From positions 48,388,636 to 48,452,635 of the forward strand of contig NC_133769.1 in the NCBI RefSeq assembly GCF_003597395.2: a stretch of 64,000 nucleotides of DNA, in the 5' to 3' direction. Source of the DNA: Chelonoidis abingdonii. Taxonomy: Eukaryota > Chordata > Testudines > Testudinidae. Shown here piece after piece: positions 1-11,365 of the stretch (position 1 is the stretch's first letter; every line of letters starts with the position of its first letter). Made by a program: the position numbers and the translations under genes. The notes below the pieces were generated by a model. The model ran no database searches. It was not told the DNA's origin and saw nothing but the letters and a program-made list of their open reading frames with translations.

Positions 1-790
1 GTTTTGAATTAGGATCCTGACAGAAATCAGGACCCGTAGCATAGCCAGTCTCCAGGCAAAATACCAGTGCAGCTGGCTTGTAGCAGGTTGCCTGATTGAC
101 TATGTCACCTGATCATTTGGAAGGATCAACAGACTGGCTCTTAAGCCCAGCTGCAACAGCAGGTTAGTGGCTGCTCAAAACATCTCCCCATAGCTGTGAT
201 AGCTTTTGCGCCCGCTTGTTCCCTGCCCTGCACCCAGCCCCTGCCTTGCCTCAGTGATTCTCTAAACCTTCTGAGCCTGAGAACTCACTAGGGAAAAGAG
301 TCTAGCTGAAAGAGAAGCTGGCAAAGACCCTACTGCTAGCCTAAATTACAATCCAGCTCCAGGGAGGAGAACTGGAACCTCTTGTTTTAAGAGGAAGTGA
401 CTATTTAGCATGGAAACCCAAGCACAGGAAGAGGCAAGAGAGCCAATGAGGACTCAGAGTGGGCATGACTGATGAAGTGGGCTACATTTTGTAGAAAGGC
501 TCATCCAATCAGCCCCACAAAGAGGGTATATGTTCTGAACCAACTTAAGCTGGGTAATTGATTGAAAGAACCTGAGGAACTGCTGCATGCAATGCACCTC
601 TAGAACCAAGAGTGCCCACAAGGGGGTGTGCTGACATGCAGTGCCCTATGACGGTCTGGCTATAAAAAGGTAATCTGTAGTTTAGCGTGGTAAAAATTCA
701 GTTTGCCCTGATCTCTAACACAAGTCACTATTGACTAATAAAACTACTCATTCCATCGTCTGAATTCTCTAGGTTTCCAGACCTCAATAT
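1..790 (+). mobile_element. possible decayed LTR at left edge
   Basis: This stretch has no long reading frame. It carries a TATA-like TATAAAAAG near 661-669 and an AATAAA signal near 738-743, in the order and spacing expected of a sense-oriented LTR promoter and polyadenylation site. No TG...CA boundaries or target duplication could be placed because the left end runs out of the window. It could equally be unrelated unique sequence; the call rests only on signal order. Confidence 0.25.
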
Positions 791-2099
791 TTCCCACTAA
801 GTGAGATTTAGCTAAAGACGATGGGTGGGAATTTCAGAAGAACTCAACTTTGGCCTCAGTCTGCTCCCACTGAAGGCCATATGGAAGCTTTATCACTGAT
901 TTCAGTGGAGGAAGAGTTAGGTCAGGGCTGCTGAGCACTTTTGAAAATCCCACCCAATATGGCTTTACTATTGTAACTCAGTCTATTTTCACTCTTAGCT
1001 GAATTATAATAAAAACAAGTGCTGCTACTTTTCAATCTACTTCTGCCGATGGACAAGGGAAGGGGAGAATTGGTGGTGGTCTTTCATTTGTTAGGAGGCA
1101 CTCCACTATTACGGTGATGAGGGCCATGTAAAGTACCAAGATAGATGGGAAATGGCTTTGACACAAACTACCACAAGCTATGATATGACCAGTTTCTGTA
1201 TGCGCTGATGAAGGAGGAATCTTTTTACTTACACACAGCATAGGTCATGATGCTTCATCCATTAAAAAGGCACACAAAAAAAGGGTAAGAGAGGAAGAAA
1301 ACTCCATGCAATTTCTTTCAGTTTTCACCAGCTGGCATCATCCCCTACTCCATACAGAATGGGAAATGAGCTGGATGTTTGGTTTTCAGAACCTACAAAA
1401 CAGTCTGGTGCAGAGGCCCTAAGAAAAACTTGCAAGTAAGTATAGACTCTGTAATATGTGCTAAATTCACCTCAGACTGAATCCTTATGGGGAAATGTAA
1501 ACCTCTGATGATAATGATTGATGATATAATGGAAGTGCTGACAGAAACTTGCTCATAGTGTTGAAAATGTCACAATTATAATAGGTGAAAAGGTACCACA
1601 GAGTTTCTTCAGGCTTATTGTATTTTTATTGCTACCCCTCTTTCAAACCTCTAGAGATCTTTCAACTTGTCACAATTTTCCTCTGTTGTTTTTTTTTAAA
1701 AGGGAAACTTGCTTCCTTTCTATGCTAATCCACCTCAGACATGACATGCCACCATGAAACTTCTAAGACATAGGACCACAATTTGTTCTCTAATCATTAC
1801 CAAAACAAATCTGACAGAATTGCTATGTTCAAACCTGTTTAGCATTTTCATTACAAACTCCATGCTTAATTAGCATTACAACTGAAACCTGACACTGAAG
1901 TTCCCCTTCATTATTTGACAATTTGAATGCAGAGTTACAATGTACAGGCGATGGCCACCCTTTCAGGAAGTTATCAGCACAGACCCATGGATCTGAACTC
2001 AATAGGATTTTATCCATAAAGCATATAGTCAAACGAAGGTCCATAATAACCATATGAAACCTTTATTGTTTGAGACAGTGGCACTAATGCATTGAGCAC
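791..2099. other. unassigned, no gene seen
   Basis: AT-rich sequence with short open frames only. Around 870-960 there is a degenerate stretch resembling the old sauropsid repeat type that carries 'cccactgaag...ttgaaaatccca', but it is too eroded to delimit. I see no RNA gene or coding exon. Confidence 0.5.
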
Positions 2100-3420
2100 T
2101 GTGATGTTGCATTCCATACGTTTATGGAAATATGCTTATTAGTATAAATATAATGTAACTGGAATATGATTTATGCAAAAGGTCTCTTGTAGGGTATCAT
2201 TACAAAGCTTATGATCTACTGAGTGTGTTCATTCCAATTATTTGTATGTATTATTTCTCTGTCTGGAATTAGGAGAATAAGAAATAAACTTGTATTACCG
2301 ATGTAAACATGTTAGTGGAAGCCACTAAGGGTGCTTCAGAATCAGTCACCTGTAAATGGCTCTGTTTACCGGCAAACCTTCCGGGGGTATACCAAGCAGC
2401 CCTGGAAGAATGGAGACTAGGGGTTTCACAGGACATGTGACCATGTCATATGATACTGGAATCCTTTTTAAACCTGACGCTTTTCCATTTAGGAGGAGTG
2501 GGAACCAGAGGGACAAAAGATTCCAGCCTTGTGCCAAAGCTATAAAAGGGGGTGGAAGAGAACAAAGAGGGCAGCAGTCATGAGAAAACCTCTAGTTACC
2601 ACCTGAGCTGGAACTAACAAGAACTGTACCTGGGCAAGGATTGGGCCCAGACTAAGAAGTCGTCTAGTCTGTGACAATGAGGAGTCCTTGTGGCACCTTA
2701 GAGACTAACAGATTTATTTGGACATAAGTTTTCATGGGCTATAAACCACTTCATCAGATGCCCAAAAAAATTTGTTAGTCTCTAAGGTGTCACAAGGACT
2801 CCTCATTGTTTTTACTGATACAGACTAACACAGCTCCCCCTCTGAAACTAGTCTGTAAAAGAAGCTTATTGGAACATCTCTGAGGGTGAGATTTACCTGT
2901 AATCAGTTTCTTAAATGTATTAGACTTAGACTTGCTTGTTTTGTTTTATTTTGGTTGGTAACTTACTTTATTCAGTCTGTTATAACTTGAAACCACTTAA
3001 ATCCTACTTTTTTATACTTAATAAAATCACTTTTGTTTATTAATTAACCAACCCAGAGTAAGTTGGGGAGCAAACAGCTGTGCATCTCTCTCTATCAGTG
3101 TTCTGGAGGGCAGACAATTTATGAGTTTACCCTGTATAAGCTTTATACGGAGTAAAACGGATTCATTTGGGGTTTGGATCCCATTGAGAGCTGGGTGTCT
3201 GGGTGCTGGAGACAGGAGTACTTGCTAAGCCATTTTCAGCTAAGTCTGCAGCTTTGGGGACGTGGTTCAGACCCTGGGTGTGTGTTGCAACAGGTTAGCA
3301 TGTCTGACTCAACAAGACAGGGTTCTGAACTCCCAAGTCATCAGAGAAAACAGGCTCAGAAGTAGTTTCAGCACATCAGGCGACAATCTCATGGGGGTTT
3401 CTGTGAACGAGCCTGTCACA
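2100..3420 (+). mobile_element. solo LTR of an endogenous retroelement (family L1 of this window)
   Basis: The element begins TGTGATGTTGC and ends CCTGTCACA. A TATA box (CTATAAAAGG) lies at about 2539-2549 and an AATAAAA signal at about 3020-3026. The flanks give a short target duplication: AGCAC at 2095-2099 and GGCAC at 3421-3425, four of five matching. A second copy lies on the minus strand at 52563-53531, and alignment by eye over most of the length confirms the boundaries. No internal retroviral genes adjoin it, so it is a solo LTR. Relative to the second copy it carries one later insertion (2673-2847) and about 180 bp extra near its 3' end, which suggests subfamily difference or deletion in the other copy. 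Confidence 0.8.
2673..2847. mobile_element. fold-back retroposon fragment inserted in the LTR
   Basis: A 175-bp insert is flanked by a perfect 9-bp duplication, CTAGTCTGT (2664-2672 and 2848-2856). It consists of an antisense copy of a common reptilian repeat (2675 to about 2760) followed by a sense copy of its end (2768-2847), so 41-nt arms at 2675-2715 and 2768-2808 are inverted repeats matching at 39 of 41 positions. The family is the widespread one with 'gttagtctctaaggtg' and 'gatacagactaaca'; I do not know its formal name. The TSD length and inverted 5' part fit LINE-machinery insertion with twin priming. Confidence 0.75.
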
Positions 3421-3425
3421 GGCAC

Positions 3426-3725
3426 TTTGTATTTTTTTAAAACAATTATGTTTCTGAAGTTGTAATGTGTGAAAACAAATGGGTTATTTCAGCCTTGTTT
3501 TACTTTTTTTGTTTTTTCATCCTGTTACAGTTCTAAGGTGAGCTAGACCGATGATCTGTCTCTCCATGGCATTTCTTTCAAGTGCCATGTACAGTACCCA
3601 CACTTCTGAGTGCAGCCCTATGATTCACCCCACCTTTTGCTTGATCATCAGTTTAGAGCACCCCATTTCCCAACTGTATTACTGCAGGTCCAACTGGGTC
3701 TGCCACCTTCTATCGAGTCCTCTGT
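3426..3725. other. unassigned spacer
   Basis: A short AT-rich interval between two LTR-like blocks. No reading frame or repeat was recognised. Confidence 0.5.
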
Positions 3726-4160
3726 GAGAGCTGTGACCAGCTGGTAAAAGCAGTGACAGAATAGCCTCTTCACAACATAGTATGATTTATTTATCCAGAG
3801 GAACATCAAAACAGAAAGAAAAGGGTTAAAAATAACAAAAGCCTAAGTTTTCATTTCCCTACCTGGCTAGCTTCAAGTAGCTTGTGCTTAACCAAGACAC
3901 CGCCAAAGCACTGGGGCTGAGTGAGACAGGCTGCCCCAGCAACTACTGCCTCTCTGACAGTCTGACCCACAACTTGGCGGGTGGGGGGAAGAAGAGTTTT
4001 CTTCACATGGATCTCAGGTCACAGGCTTTTATCCATTTCAAAGTTCTTTTGAATCAGAGTTCCTGCATGTTGATCTCCTGCGGTTTCCATTAGGACTCCT
4101 GAACCTGATCAAACTGGGTTATGTATGTCTAAAGAGGGGCAGAGGTAATCTTCCTGCAGT
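3726..4160 (-). mobile_element. probable antisense LTR fragment
   Basis: Read on the minus strand the segment has a TATA-like GGATAAAAGCC (complement near 4025-4036) upstream of a purine/pyrimidine-patterned leader and A/T-rich 3' part, a layout seen in the other LTRs of the window. Ends and target duplication could not be fixed. A plain unique sequence is possible. Confidence 0.35.
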
Positions 4161-5029
4161 GGATACCAGATATTGTCCAACTGAGCACAGGCAATTGAAT
4201 TCTGTCTGCTATCATTGATTTGGATTACTGTATGATTTAACTGTCATCTTTTAACCAGCAATACAATAACCACTAATCCCACATATATATATATAACATT
4301 CATAAAAAGTACTACAGCTACCTCCCACGTTCTTCACACATGCTCTAGCTAAAAAATAAAAAGACTAGATTTGGAAAAACACCTATGTTTTTGCAACTAG
4401 ATTTTGCAAGCACAATGTTTTATAGCGAATGGGTGACCTAGTTATTTAATTTGAAAAGAGCTGTTAAGCAATGAAATAGCTTCATTTCATAACATTGTTT
4501 CACTTTGCATTGAAAGAATGATAAAAAAGAACATTATTTGGATTTCAGTAAATGTTCTGTTCTATGAAATTGTACATAGTGTACTTCCAGTCACATCAAT
4601 CCCACTATAATGCATGGCTAATTTCTATGCCAAACTCAAAGAGGGCCAAATCCTGAGGTTCTTACTCAACATTTACTCTGTTCTTACTTGGGCAGAACTC
4701 ATATAAGGGTGGGAGTTTGCCTGAGTAAAAATTGTTTGAGGAATTAGGATTTGAACCAAATGAGATGACCCAGCACATCTTTAATTATGCAAATGGCACA
4801 TCTGTAAGCATAAGTTCTCCCTTTCGGCTCATTTCTAACACAGGAAGGCTGATATACTGCTTCAGGACTCCACGTTACACCTATACACAATAGAATGAGC
4901 TCCCCTCTCCCCTCACAGCCACTCCATGCCCAATAAAGATGTAATTCTTGTTTCTGTTTCATCTATTGGAATCTCAGTGCCAGTCACCCTCTCCTCCCTT
5001 CTGCAATAGGAGGGCTTTAGTTACCTCCT
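4161..5029. other. unassigned; eroded old repeat near 4630-4755
   Basis: Mostly AT-rich. At about 4630-4755 the words 'ccaaatcctgaggttcttac' and 'gggagtttgcctgagtaa' resemble an old, widespread sauropsid repeat of palindromic character. A short (AT)n tract lies near 4281-4295. No gene was seen. Confidence 0.45.
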
Positions 5030-5924
5030 CTAGCTTTGAATTGGACGGGAAGTGATCACAATCCCTGGAGATCTGTTTGGAGGATGCTGGGACTTTTTTA
5101 ACATAAGATATGTTCCCCCCACATAAACTCTGAGTGGCATGAGTTTACATCCTGGCCCTGGAGACAGGATGTAGGTCCCTTCCACCTCCTTCCCACCTAT
5201 GCCTATTGCTTTCAAGGGGTGGAGGGGGCAGGATCAAACTCACAATGGACAAACTGTCCTCAGGTCAGCCTGCTCAAGATCAGTGCACCTTGCATATGGC
5301 ATATGTCACTCTTTGGGACCTATGTGCCTCTGAAGGGGCATTCCCTCACTGTGGCAGAGAGAAGTCTAATGAGCTCTTCTGGGCCTGTTCAACCCCAATG
5401 AGTCTCCACTTGCAAGGCTTGTTGTGTGGGTGGGGAGGGGGAGACTGCATAAAAGGGAAAACCTGCCACAGGCAGGAGCAGAGAACAGGAAGAAGACTGC
5501 CCCACCTCAGACAGCAGATACAGGCCTGCGAACAGGGAGACAGTAACAAGCCTCACTATTTCTGAAGCTGCATGACCCAGCACACCCCATGAGAAAGGGA
5601 TGGTGGTAGACTCCATTTAGACTAAACCCAAAAGGCTGATCCAAGAAGACTGCCTGAGTTGTAGGTCACCCTTACTTCTCTACTTTCCCCTCTCCCATAA
5701 GCGAGGGAAGAGGACTTTTATTATGTTTCTTTGCTCCAAGAACCTCCTTGGATGTCCATTGGGGTAGAAAGACACTATACGGACTTGAAGCAGGGACTTG
5801 AGGGGACCTCTGCCCCCTATAAATGGTGGGAAATAGGCATGACCATACCTGATACAAGGGTTTAAAAATAAAAGCCTTAGAGGGAATAAAGCTCAGCTGT
5901 TCTGCGTAAGACAGAATCGGAGCA
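5030..5924 (+). mobile_element. Ty3/gypsy-like 5' LTR (approximate left edge)
   Basis: The segment has a TATA-like GCATAAAAGG at about 5446-5455, a second TATAAAT near 5818, and AATAAA signals near 5867 and 5885. Its 3' end at 5924 (..GAGCA) is followed after one base by TGG at 5926, the usual start of a tRNA primer-binding site. A partly matching copy lies at 7165-7420 in the same orientation, about 1.59 kb downstream, as expected of a 3' LTR. The left edge is a guess; no target duplication was found. Confidence 0.5.
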
Positions 5925-5925
5925 T

Positions 5926-6142
5926 TGGTAAAAGTGATTAGCAGAGATGCAGCAGCAGCAAGCCACTCAACAACAGCAGTTCCAAGAGCAATTGCTGCAG
6001 TAGCAGACTACCCAGCAGCAAATTCAGAACACACAACAGCAACAGCTGCTGAAGGAACTGATGGCCAGAAAAGCTACAACCCCAGCCTTGTTCCTCCACC
6101 AATCCTGTTCAGCTCCACTATCCAGGTCAACCTCCACCTGGG
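5926..6142 (+). pseudogene. gypsy-type gag N-terminal remnant, Q-rich
   Basis: Immediately after the putative primer-binding site, an ATG at 5949 opens a frame rich in glutamine (CAG/CAA codons) that contains one in-frame stop (TAG, about 6000-6002) and then continues with a stretch ending QQQLLKELMARKATTP. Glutamine-rich, coiled-coil-like N-termini are common in gag proteins of vertebrate Ty3/gypsy elements, and the position directly after an LTR supports that reading. The frame is lost where a GC-rich repeat begins near 6143. No capsid, zinc knuckle or pol sequence follows, so the element is internally deleted or replaced. An unrelated CAG-repeat tract is the main alternative. Confidence 0.5.
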
Positions 6143-6550
6143 GCAGGCAGGGCTGGATTAACCTTTTGTGGGCCCGATGCCAAACATATTTGTGGGCTCC
6201 CATGGAGACAATGGACCATGGCATGGGGGGATCAGTCCCCAGAGCGAGAGTGCCCTGCTCCACCAAGCCCAGTGCAAGGGCACTATTAACAAACAATCAT
6301 TTGCTATACGCACAGTGGCCCACCCGGCCCTGTGCTGCCAGCATGCCCCTTCCCCTCAGGGGTGGGCATTCTATGCCATACAGCCCCTGCACCTAACATC
6401 CCCCTGACTCCATATGGCCAGTATTCCCAGCACTCCCTCCAAACCCACTCCAAAAATGCACAACACCCTGCACAAAACCACCCGTGCCCAGTGTCACCTG
6501 CCCACCGCCCACCACTACTGCCCAGCACCCCACACAGAACCCCCGCTCCC
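6143..6550. mobile_element. GC-rich interspersed repeat (CAGGGCTGGATTAAC-type end)
   Basis: Begins near a hAT-like end, 'cagggctggattaac', and runs into C-rich tracts of 'cagcacccc/cacaaccctgc' character. Open frames through it on both strands are compositional. No right terminus or duplication was identified. Confidence 0.5.
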
Positions 6551-7140
6551 TAGGAGGATGACCAGGTGTCCAATTTTCAACCAGAACACCAGGCCAAAAA
6601 GGGATCCTGGCAGCTCCAGTCAGCATTGCTGACCAGGCCGTTGACTGTCTGGTTGTCTGAGACTGGCCAGGCTTCTGCACCAGTCCCAAGTGGCTCAGCT
6701 CCAGGGAGACAGGTGGGCCCCACAGGTGGTGGTAAGAAGACACTGCCCTGAGCCAGAGGTGCACTGTGGTCAGGCCAGGGGACAGAGGACCCAGCAGGTG
6801 GGGCCAGGGGGTGGAGAGGAGCAAGTGGTGGTGGTGGGGAGCCAGTGGGGTCTCAGAGTGCAGTGCAAGTGGAGCAGGCCAGGGCCCCTTCTGGGCATGG
6901 GCCTGCTCCACTTTGAGACCAGCTCTGCCTCCAACGCTGTAGTGGGACTATTCCTGTTCTGCCTCCAAGCCAGATTCTCCTCCAACCCCGCTCCAGCCCC
7001 AGCTCCACTCTGCACTCTGTTCCATCTCCCGCCCAGCTCTGCCCTCATTCCCTCTGCCCTAGTCCAGTGCCTCTAGCTTCTCCCCCATCCCCAGTTCCAC
7101 CCCCAGCTCTGTCTTCAGCCCAAGCTCCACTGTGGAGGAA
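6551..7140 (+). mobile_element. hAT-like element related to the one at 10508, 3' end unclear
   Basis: The left end (TAGGAGGATGACCAGGTG) matches that of the complete element at 10508 (TAGGGTGACCAGGTGTCC), including the sub-terminal hairpin 'gaccaggtgtcc...ccagaacacc'. The interior becomes C-rich with 'cagccccagctcc' repeats. No matching right TIR was found, so it is truncated or interrupted. The 170-codon minus-strand frame crossing it is a compositional artefact. Confidence 0.55.
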
Positions 7141-7164
7141 GCAGAGTACAACTGGAAAAGTTTG

Positions 7165-7420
7165 CACACCGCGGTCCTGGAGGTAGACCTCATCTAGACT
7201 AAGCCCAAAGGGCTGATCCAGGAAGACTGCCTCAGTTCCAGCTCACCCTTATTTCTCTTTAATTTCCTATGAACTTCTCTCTCTCATAAGGGAAGAAAGA
7301 GAGAAGAGGACTTTTCCTTTATTTGTTTGCTCCTAGAGCCAGGTGAAGAACAGAGACAGTATAAAGGCCTGAAGTGGGAACTTAAGGGGACCTCTGCACC
7401 TATAGTGCCCTTTACAACCA
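7165..7420 (+). mobile_element. partial second LTR of the gypsy-like element
   Basis: Aligns in direct orientation with 5570-5810: both share 'agactaa(a/g)cccaaa(a/g)ggctg', 'gaagactgcct', 'gaagaggactttt' and 'aggggacctctgc'. Similarity stops near 7420, so the right part of the LTR is missing or diverged. Together with 5030-5924 it brackets the gag remnant. Confidence 0.55.
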
Positions 7421-9339
7421 TGGAAGTGAGCCTCAGGAGCAGGCAAATGTACTCGGTCAGACACTGTCCTTTGTTACACCTACTAAAGTTAACAGCACAA
7501 CTGACAGCAGAACTTGGCCTACTGCATTTAGTGTGACCAAACATACATTAACAGAATGGACTAGTCAGATTTTTGCTGCTGTGAACAGTGGAAACAAATT
7601 GCATGGTGCATTCATACAATTTTTAGAATGAGCCCTGAGCAGAACGTAGAGACCGTCATTTGTTCTGACTGGAATGCTTAGTATGTCTTCATTATTTCTA
7701 ATAGTAAATAGCCTGTGTAATGTGATTCTGTTAAAACCCACTAAAAGTGGAATCTACTTTATCAAAGCAAAGTGCCTATTACTAGTCTGAAGTTAAAGTT
7801 ATTGATTCTTGTTCTCAAAGACGTTATAAATCCTCAAATGACATTGAATCTTCCAGGTCACCCAGGGCCCCTCTGAGGAAACAGTTCATATTTTTGCAGC
7901 CCCTACCAGAGTCTAATTTCTGGAAATAATACTTCAGGCAGCAGGAGACAATAATGAGAAGCACAAGGACAAAAGCATGCAGAAAAGCACAAGGAACGTT
8001 ACTATCATCCACTTCCGTTTGGAAAGAGACATTTATTGTTGGTATATGTTATGCAATAATAGTAAACACACAGGGGAGAAATTTCTCAGACAGTGAATAT
8101 GAAAATTAGTATAGAGTCACCATATCAAAGGTAACTCTGCACTGAAGACAAAATATGTGGGAAATTATTTGTAAAGATTCTTTTATGTTTCTGTTATTGT
8201 ATCAAGATTTAACTCCAAACACTGATCAAGGTATAAATGCAGATATATATAATGAAGAGGATGCATAGAGGTTGGAACTGCTTCAACTAAAAAAACAAAA
8301 TAATACACGCACCTCAGAGAAACAGCTCTCTTTAAAACAGATCTGTGTAGTCCCACCTGCAGAAAAAAAAAAATCTACCACTAAGACCCATCTTAGACTC
8401 TTAAACCTTTTCAATTAGTTTGGGAGCTGTATCTTCCCACAAAGAAGGCAACCTTTACTACACTACTGTATTGAGAACTTCTGGCCATTTTCTCCATTCT
8501 TGGCTGCCATCCAATAGATCATAACTAGTAGATGTGCTGTAGCACATCAGCTGATTTCTCGTGCTGCTCTTAAGGGACTTGCAGGCTGTACAATTTGACC
8601 ATTAAATTGTATCATTACATAGAGAATAAGCTATGATTCATGTTGTACTGACTGTGCATGTTAGATATGAAAAAGATGTTAAATACAAAGTTGTTTTTAT
8701 TATTCATTCACTTACACAAATATATGTGCCATATTAACCTGATATAGTTATGTCTGTCTGTTTCTGTTCTTTCAGAATCTCTTCATACATGTGACATAAC
8801 ATGCTATGTGCCACATGGTTTAGGTCTACCCCAGGGAATATGTTTTGCTCTCAGAGTGTTTCTGAGGATTTATATTACCCGATGTGCCTACAGTGGGTTA
8901 CATTCTGCCTTTGGATGTGTACATAACGATTTCCACTGGCTTCATATGCAGACAACTGAAAGAAAAAAAATGTGTCTAATGTTATGTGAATAGAAGTATT
9001 CCTTCCAGCTAGAGATGAACCAATGAGGCAAAGTTCAGATTCAGGTGCAAAATCAAATCAGGTCTAGAGTTCAAGTTTATATTCAGATTCTGTAGAAAAC
9101 CTAAAAACTCATAAGATCTTGTAAAATTTTAACCCAAAGTAGCCAAAAATCTTACAAGATCAGGTATTCCCACTTGATTTTCAGCATGTCAAGACAAATT
9201 CTTGCGAGAATAGCCAAAGACTTTGATGACTCCTTAAATAGAAACAAGTCTCCTTCCACTTTTGAATTCAATTGAGAGCTCAAGCTGAGGACGGGTTGGT
9301 TCAGTTCTGAGGATATAAGTCCACCTGTCATGCTGTCTG
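7421..9339. other. unassigned AT-rich, no gene seen
   Basis: No coding domain, RNA gene or well-bounded repeat was recognised on either strand. Short homopurine and (A)n tracts occur near 8364-8374. The longest open frames are about 60 to 75 codons and without family resemblance. Confidence 0.5.
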
Positions 9340-10160
9340 GTATGGGACACAGCTGAGAATGCCAAATTCAGGACAGACTGTAGGAAACAGGGCTGACACA
9401 TCCCAAAACTGATGGCATATTCTGTCATAAGATTTCACTAAGCCAGTAACAAAAGTGAGCTCTTGTGTCACTACACTATTTCACAGAGAGCCACACAACA
9501 ACCTCTAGGCATTCCAGCCCCTGGTTACCACCAAAATAACTGGATTTAGTGATGAAAGTTTATTAAAACCAAAGTTCACCACACATCAGGTTCTTCCAAT
9601 TCCAAAGGATCAGACACTCACGCCCAGGTCACCATGTACTTTCAGGATGACACCAAATATCATGCTGCAGCCAATCTTTATTAAACTAACTAAAGATTTA
9701 TTTTAAAAAAATAAAAGAAGAGAATTATTAAATGATTAAAGGAATCATGTACATTACAACTGATTTCAGAGTCTGTAGTTCAGGATAATAGCAGTGATGG
9801 TAATTCTGGTAGCCTGCAAATAGTCTCTCTGGATCACGCAAAAGACTAGAGACCATCAGTCCTTTGTTCAATACTTCTTTCCTGTTAGAAAATCACAGTC
9901 CAGGGAAATGGTGCAGAAGTGAAGACAAAGCGATGTCATAGTCTGCAATTTATACCCACAGCACATATGCATGGAAAGTTACTGGCACAAACATGGAGGC
10001 CTGGGTCACATGTGCCTTGCTGAGTCATGAGGCATTCATTGCTTGCTTGCTGAAGAGATCTCAGGAACGGTCCCTGGAAGAGCTAATTAATCTTAATAGG
10101 CCATCAAGCAGGATGGCTAGCCTTGATGTAAATCTGTCTTGGGCGTGTTACCCAGAAATA
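9340..10160 (-). mobile_element. antisense LTR-type element
   Basis: On the minus strand a TATA box (GGGTATAAATTGC, complement at about 9945-9957) lies upstream of A-rich sequence with polyadenylation-type AATAAA words (complement near 9692-9708). Direction and signal order are those of an LTR read right to left. I recall this repeat as frequent in turtle genomes. The right side merges near 10160 with a GC-rich block. A 43-bp piece containing the TATA region is repeated at 10400-10442. Confidence 0.6.
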
Positions 10161-10499
10161 CTACAGGCCTTACGTGGCCCTGCCCATACTCCACTCCCTG
10201 GCCCGTTCCTGCTTCCCAGTGCTGTGCTGTGGGGCGCTCTTCCCCCGTGGCTGGGGCCCCAGGCTTGGAGTGGGGCTAATGGGGGCCAGCCTGCACTCCA
10301 GGGCTGGGGAGGGCCACAGGCTGCATCACCTGCCTACCCACCCAGCACTCCGGAGCTGAGGGCACAAGGCCGCGCTGCCCACTGGTGTTCTGTGAGAGTG
10401 ATGTCACAGTCTGCAGTTTATACCCACAGCACATGTGCCTGGGGCTGGGGGCCACATGGGGGAGGCCTCTGGGTTTCAGTGGGAGGGGTGGGGCCTTGG
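10161..10499. mobile_element. GC-rich repeat block flanking the hAT insertion
   Basis: C/G-rich sequence that continues after the inserted element (11374-11450, 'gaagggccgggacaggggtt'), so it was the target of the 10508-11365 insertion. It contains a direct repeat of the neighbouring LTR's TATA region at 10400-10442. The 194-codon frame from 9993 through here has no recognisable domain and spans two repeats. Confidence 0.5.
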
Positions 10500-10507
10500 G
10501 CAGAAGG

Positions 10508-11365
10508 TAGGGTGACCAGGTGTCCTGTTTTCGACCAGAACACCTGGTTGAAAAGGGACCCCAGCAGCTGCCATTGACTGTCCAGTTGGCAGCACCTCCT
10601 GGGAAACAGCCAGCATGGCCCCTCTCTGGCTCCTACATGTAGGAACAGCCAGGGGGCTCCACATTCTGACCCTGCTCCAAACAATGCCCCCGCAACTCCC
10701 ATTGGCCAGGAACCATGGTGAATGGGAGCTGCAGGGGTGGTGCCTGCAGACGGCTCTGCGTAACAACCAGAGGCGAGACTTGCCACGGCTTCTAGGAGCT
10801 GTTTGAGGTAAGCACTGCCCAGACCCTGTACCCCTGACCCCCACATGCACACCTCAACCCCCTGCTCCAGCTCAGTTCCCCCTCCCGCCCTCCATACCTC
10901 TTGGTCCCAGCCCAGAGCACCCTCCTACATCCCAAACTCCTCATCCCCAGCCCCATCCCAGAGTCTGCACCCCCATCCAGCCCCTTCCCATACTCCGAAC
11001 CCCTCAGCTCCACCCCCCAGCTGGAAGCCTCCGCCTTCACCCCAAACCCCTCATCCCTGACCCCACCCCAGAGCCTGCACTCCCAACCAGAGCCCTCATC
11101 CCCTCTCACATCCCAACCATCCTCAGCCTGGAGCCCCCTTCTGCACTCTGAACTCATCACTTCTGGCCCAAGCCCACAGCCCACCCATCCAGTGGGAGCG
11201 CTCACCCCCTACCGCACCCCAGCCCCCTGAGCCAGCCCAGTGAAAATGAGTGAGTGAGTGAGCAGGGGCAGGGCCTTGGAGAAGGAGGGACATGGGCATG
11301 GGGTTTCAGAGGAGGGGTGGGGCAATGGTGTTCTGTTTTATGTGAGCAGAAGGTTGGCAACTCTA
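10508..11365 (+). mobile_element. non-autonomous hAT-type element, perfect 8-bp TSD
   Basis: The 858-bp element is flanked by GCAGAAGG at 10500-10507 and 11366-11373, a perfect 8-bp duplication, the hAT signature. Imperfect terminal inverted repeats are TAGGGTGACCAGG at the left and, read from the right, TAGAGTTGCCAACC. A sub-terminal hairpin lies at about 10516-10546 (CCAGGTGT...ACACCTGG). The interior carries an inverted 'actcccattgg'/'gaatgggagct' module near 10693-10732 and then C-rich tandem-like tracts of 'cccagccc...cagagcctgc' type. No transposase is encoded, so it must have been mobilised in trans. A (GTGA)n microsatellite lies near 11249-11263. Confidence 0.8.

Noticed and set aside
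2539..2549. TATA box as a host-gene promoter
   Set aside because: It is the internal promoter of an LTR present twice in the window, with no host exon downstream.
6393..6911. 172-codon minus-strand open frame
   Set aside because: Covers two GC-rich repeats; compositional.
9993..10577. 194-codon plus-strand open frame
   Set aside because: It crosses from an antisense LTR through a GC-rich repeat into a hAT element; no homology or splice context.
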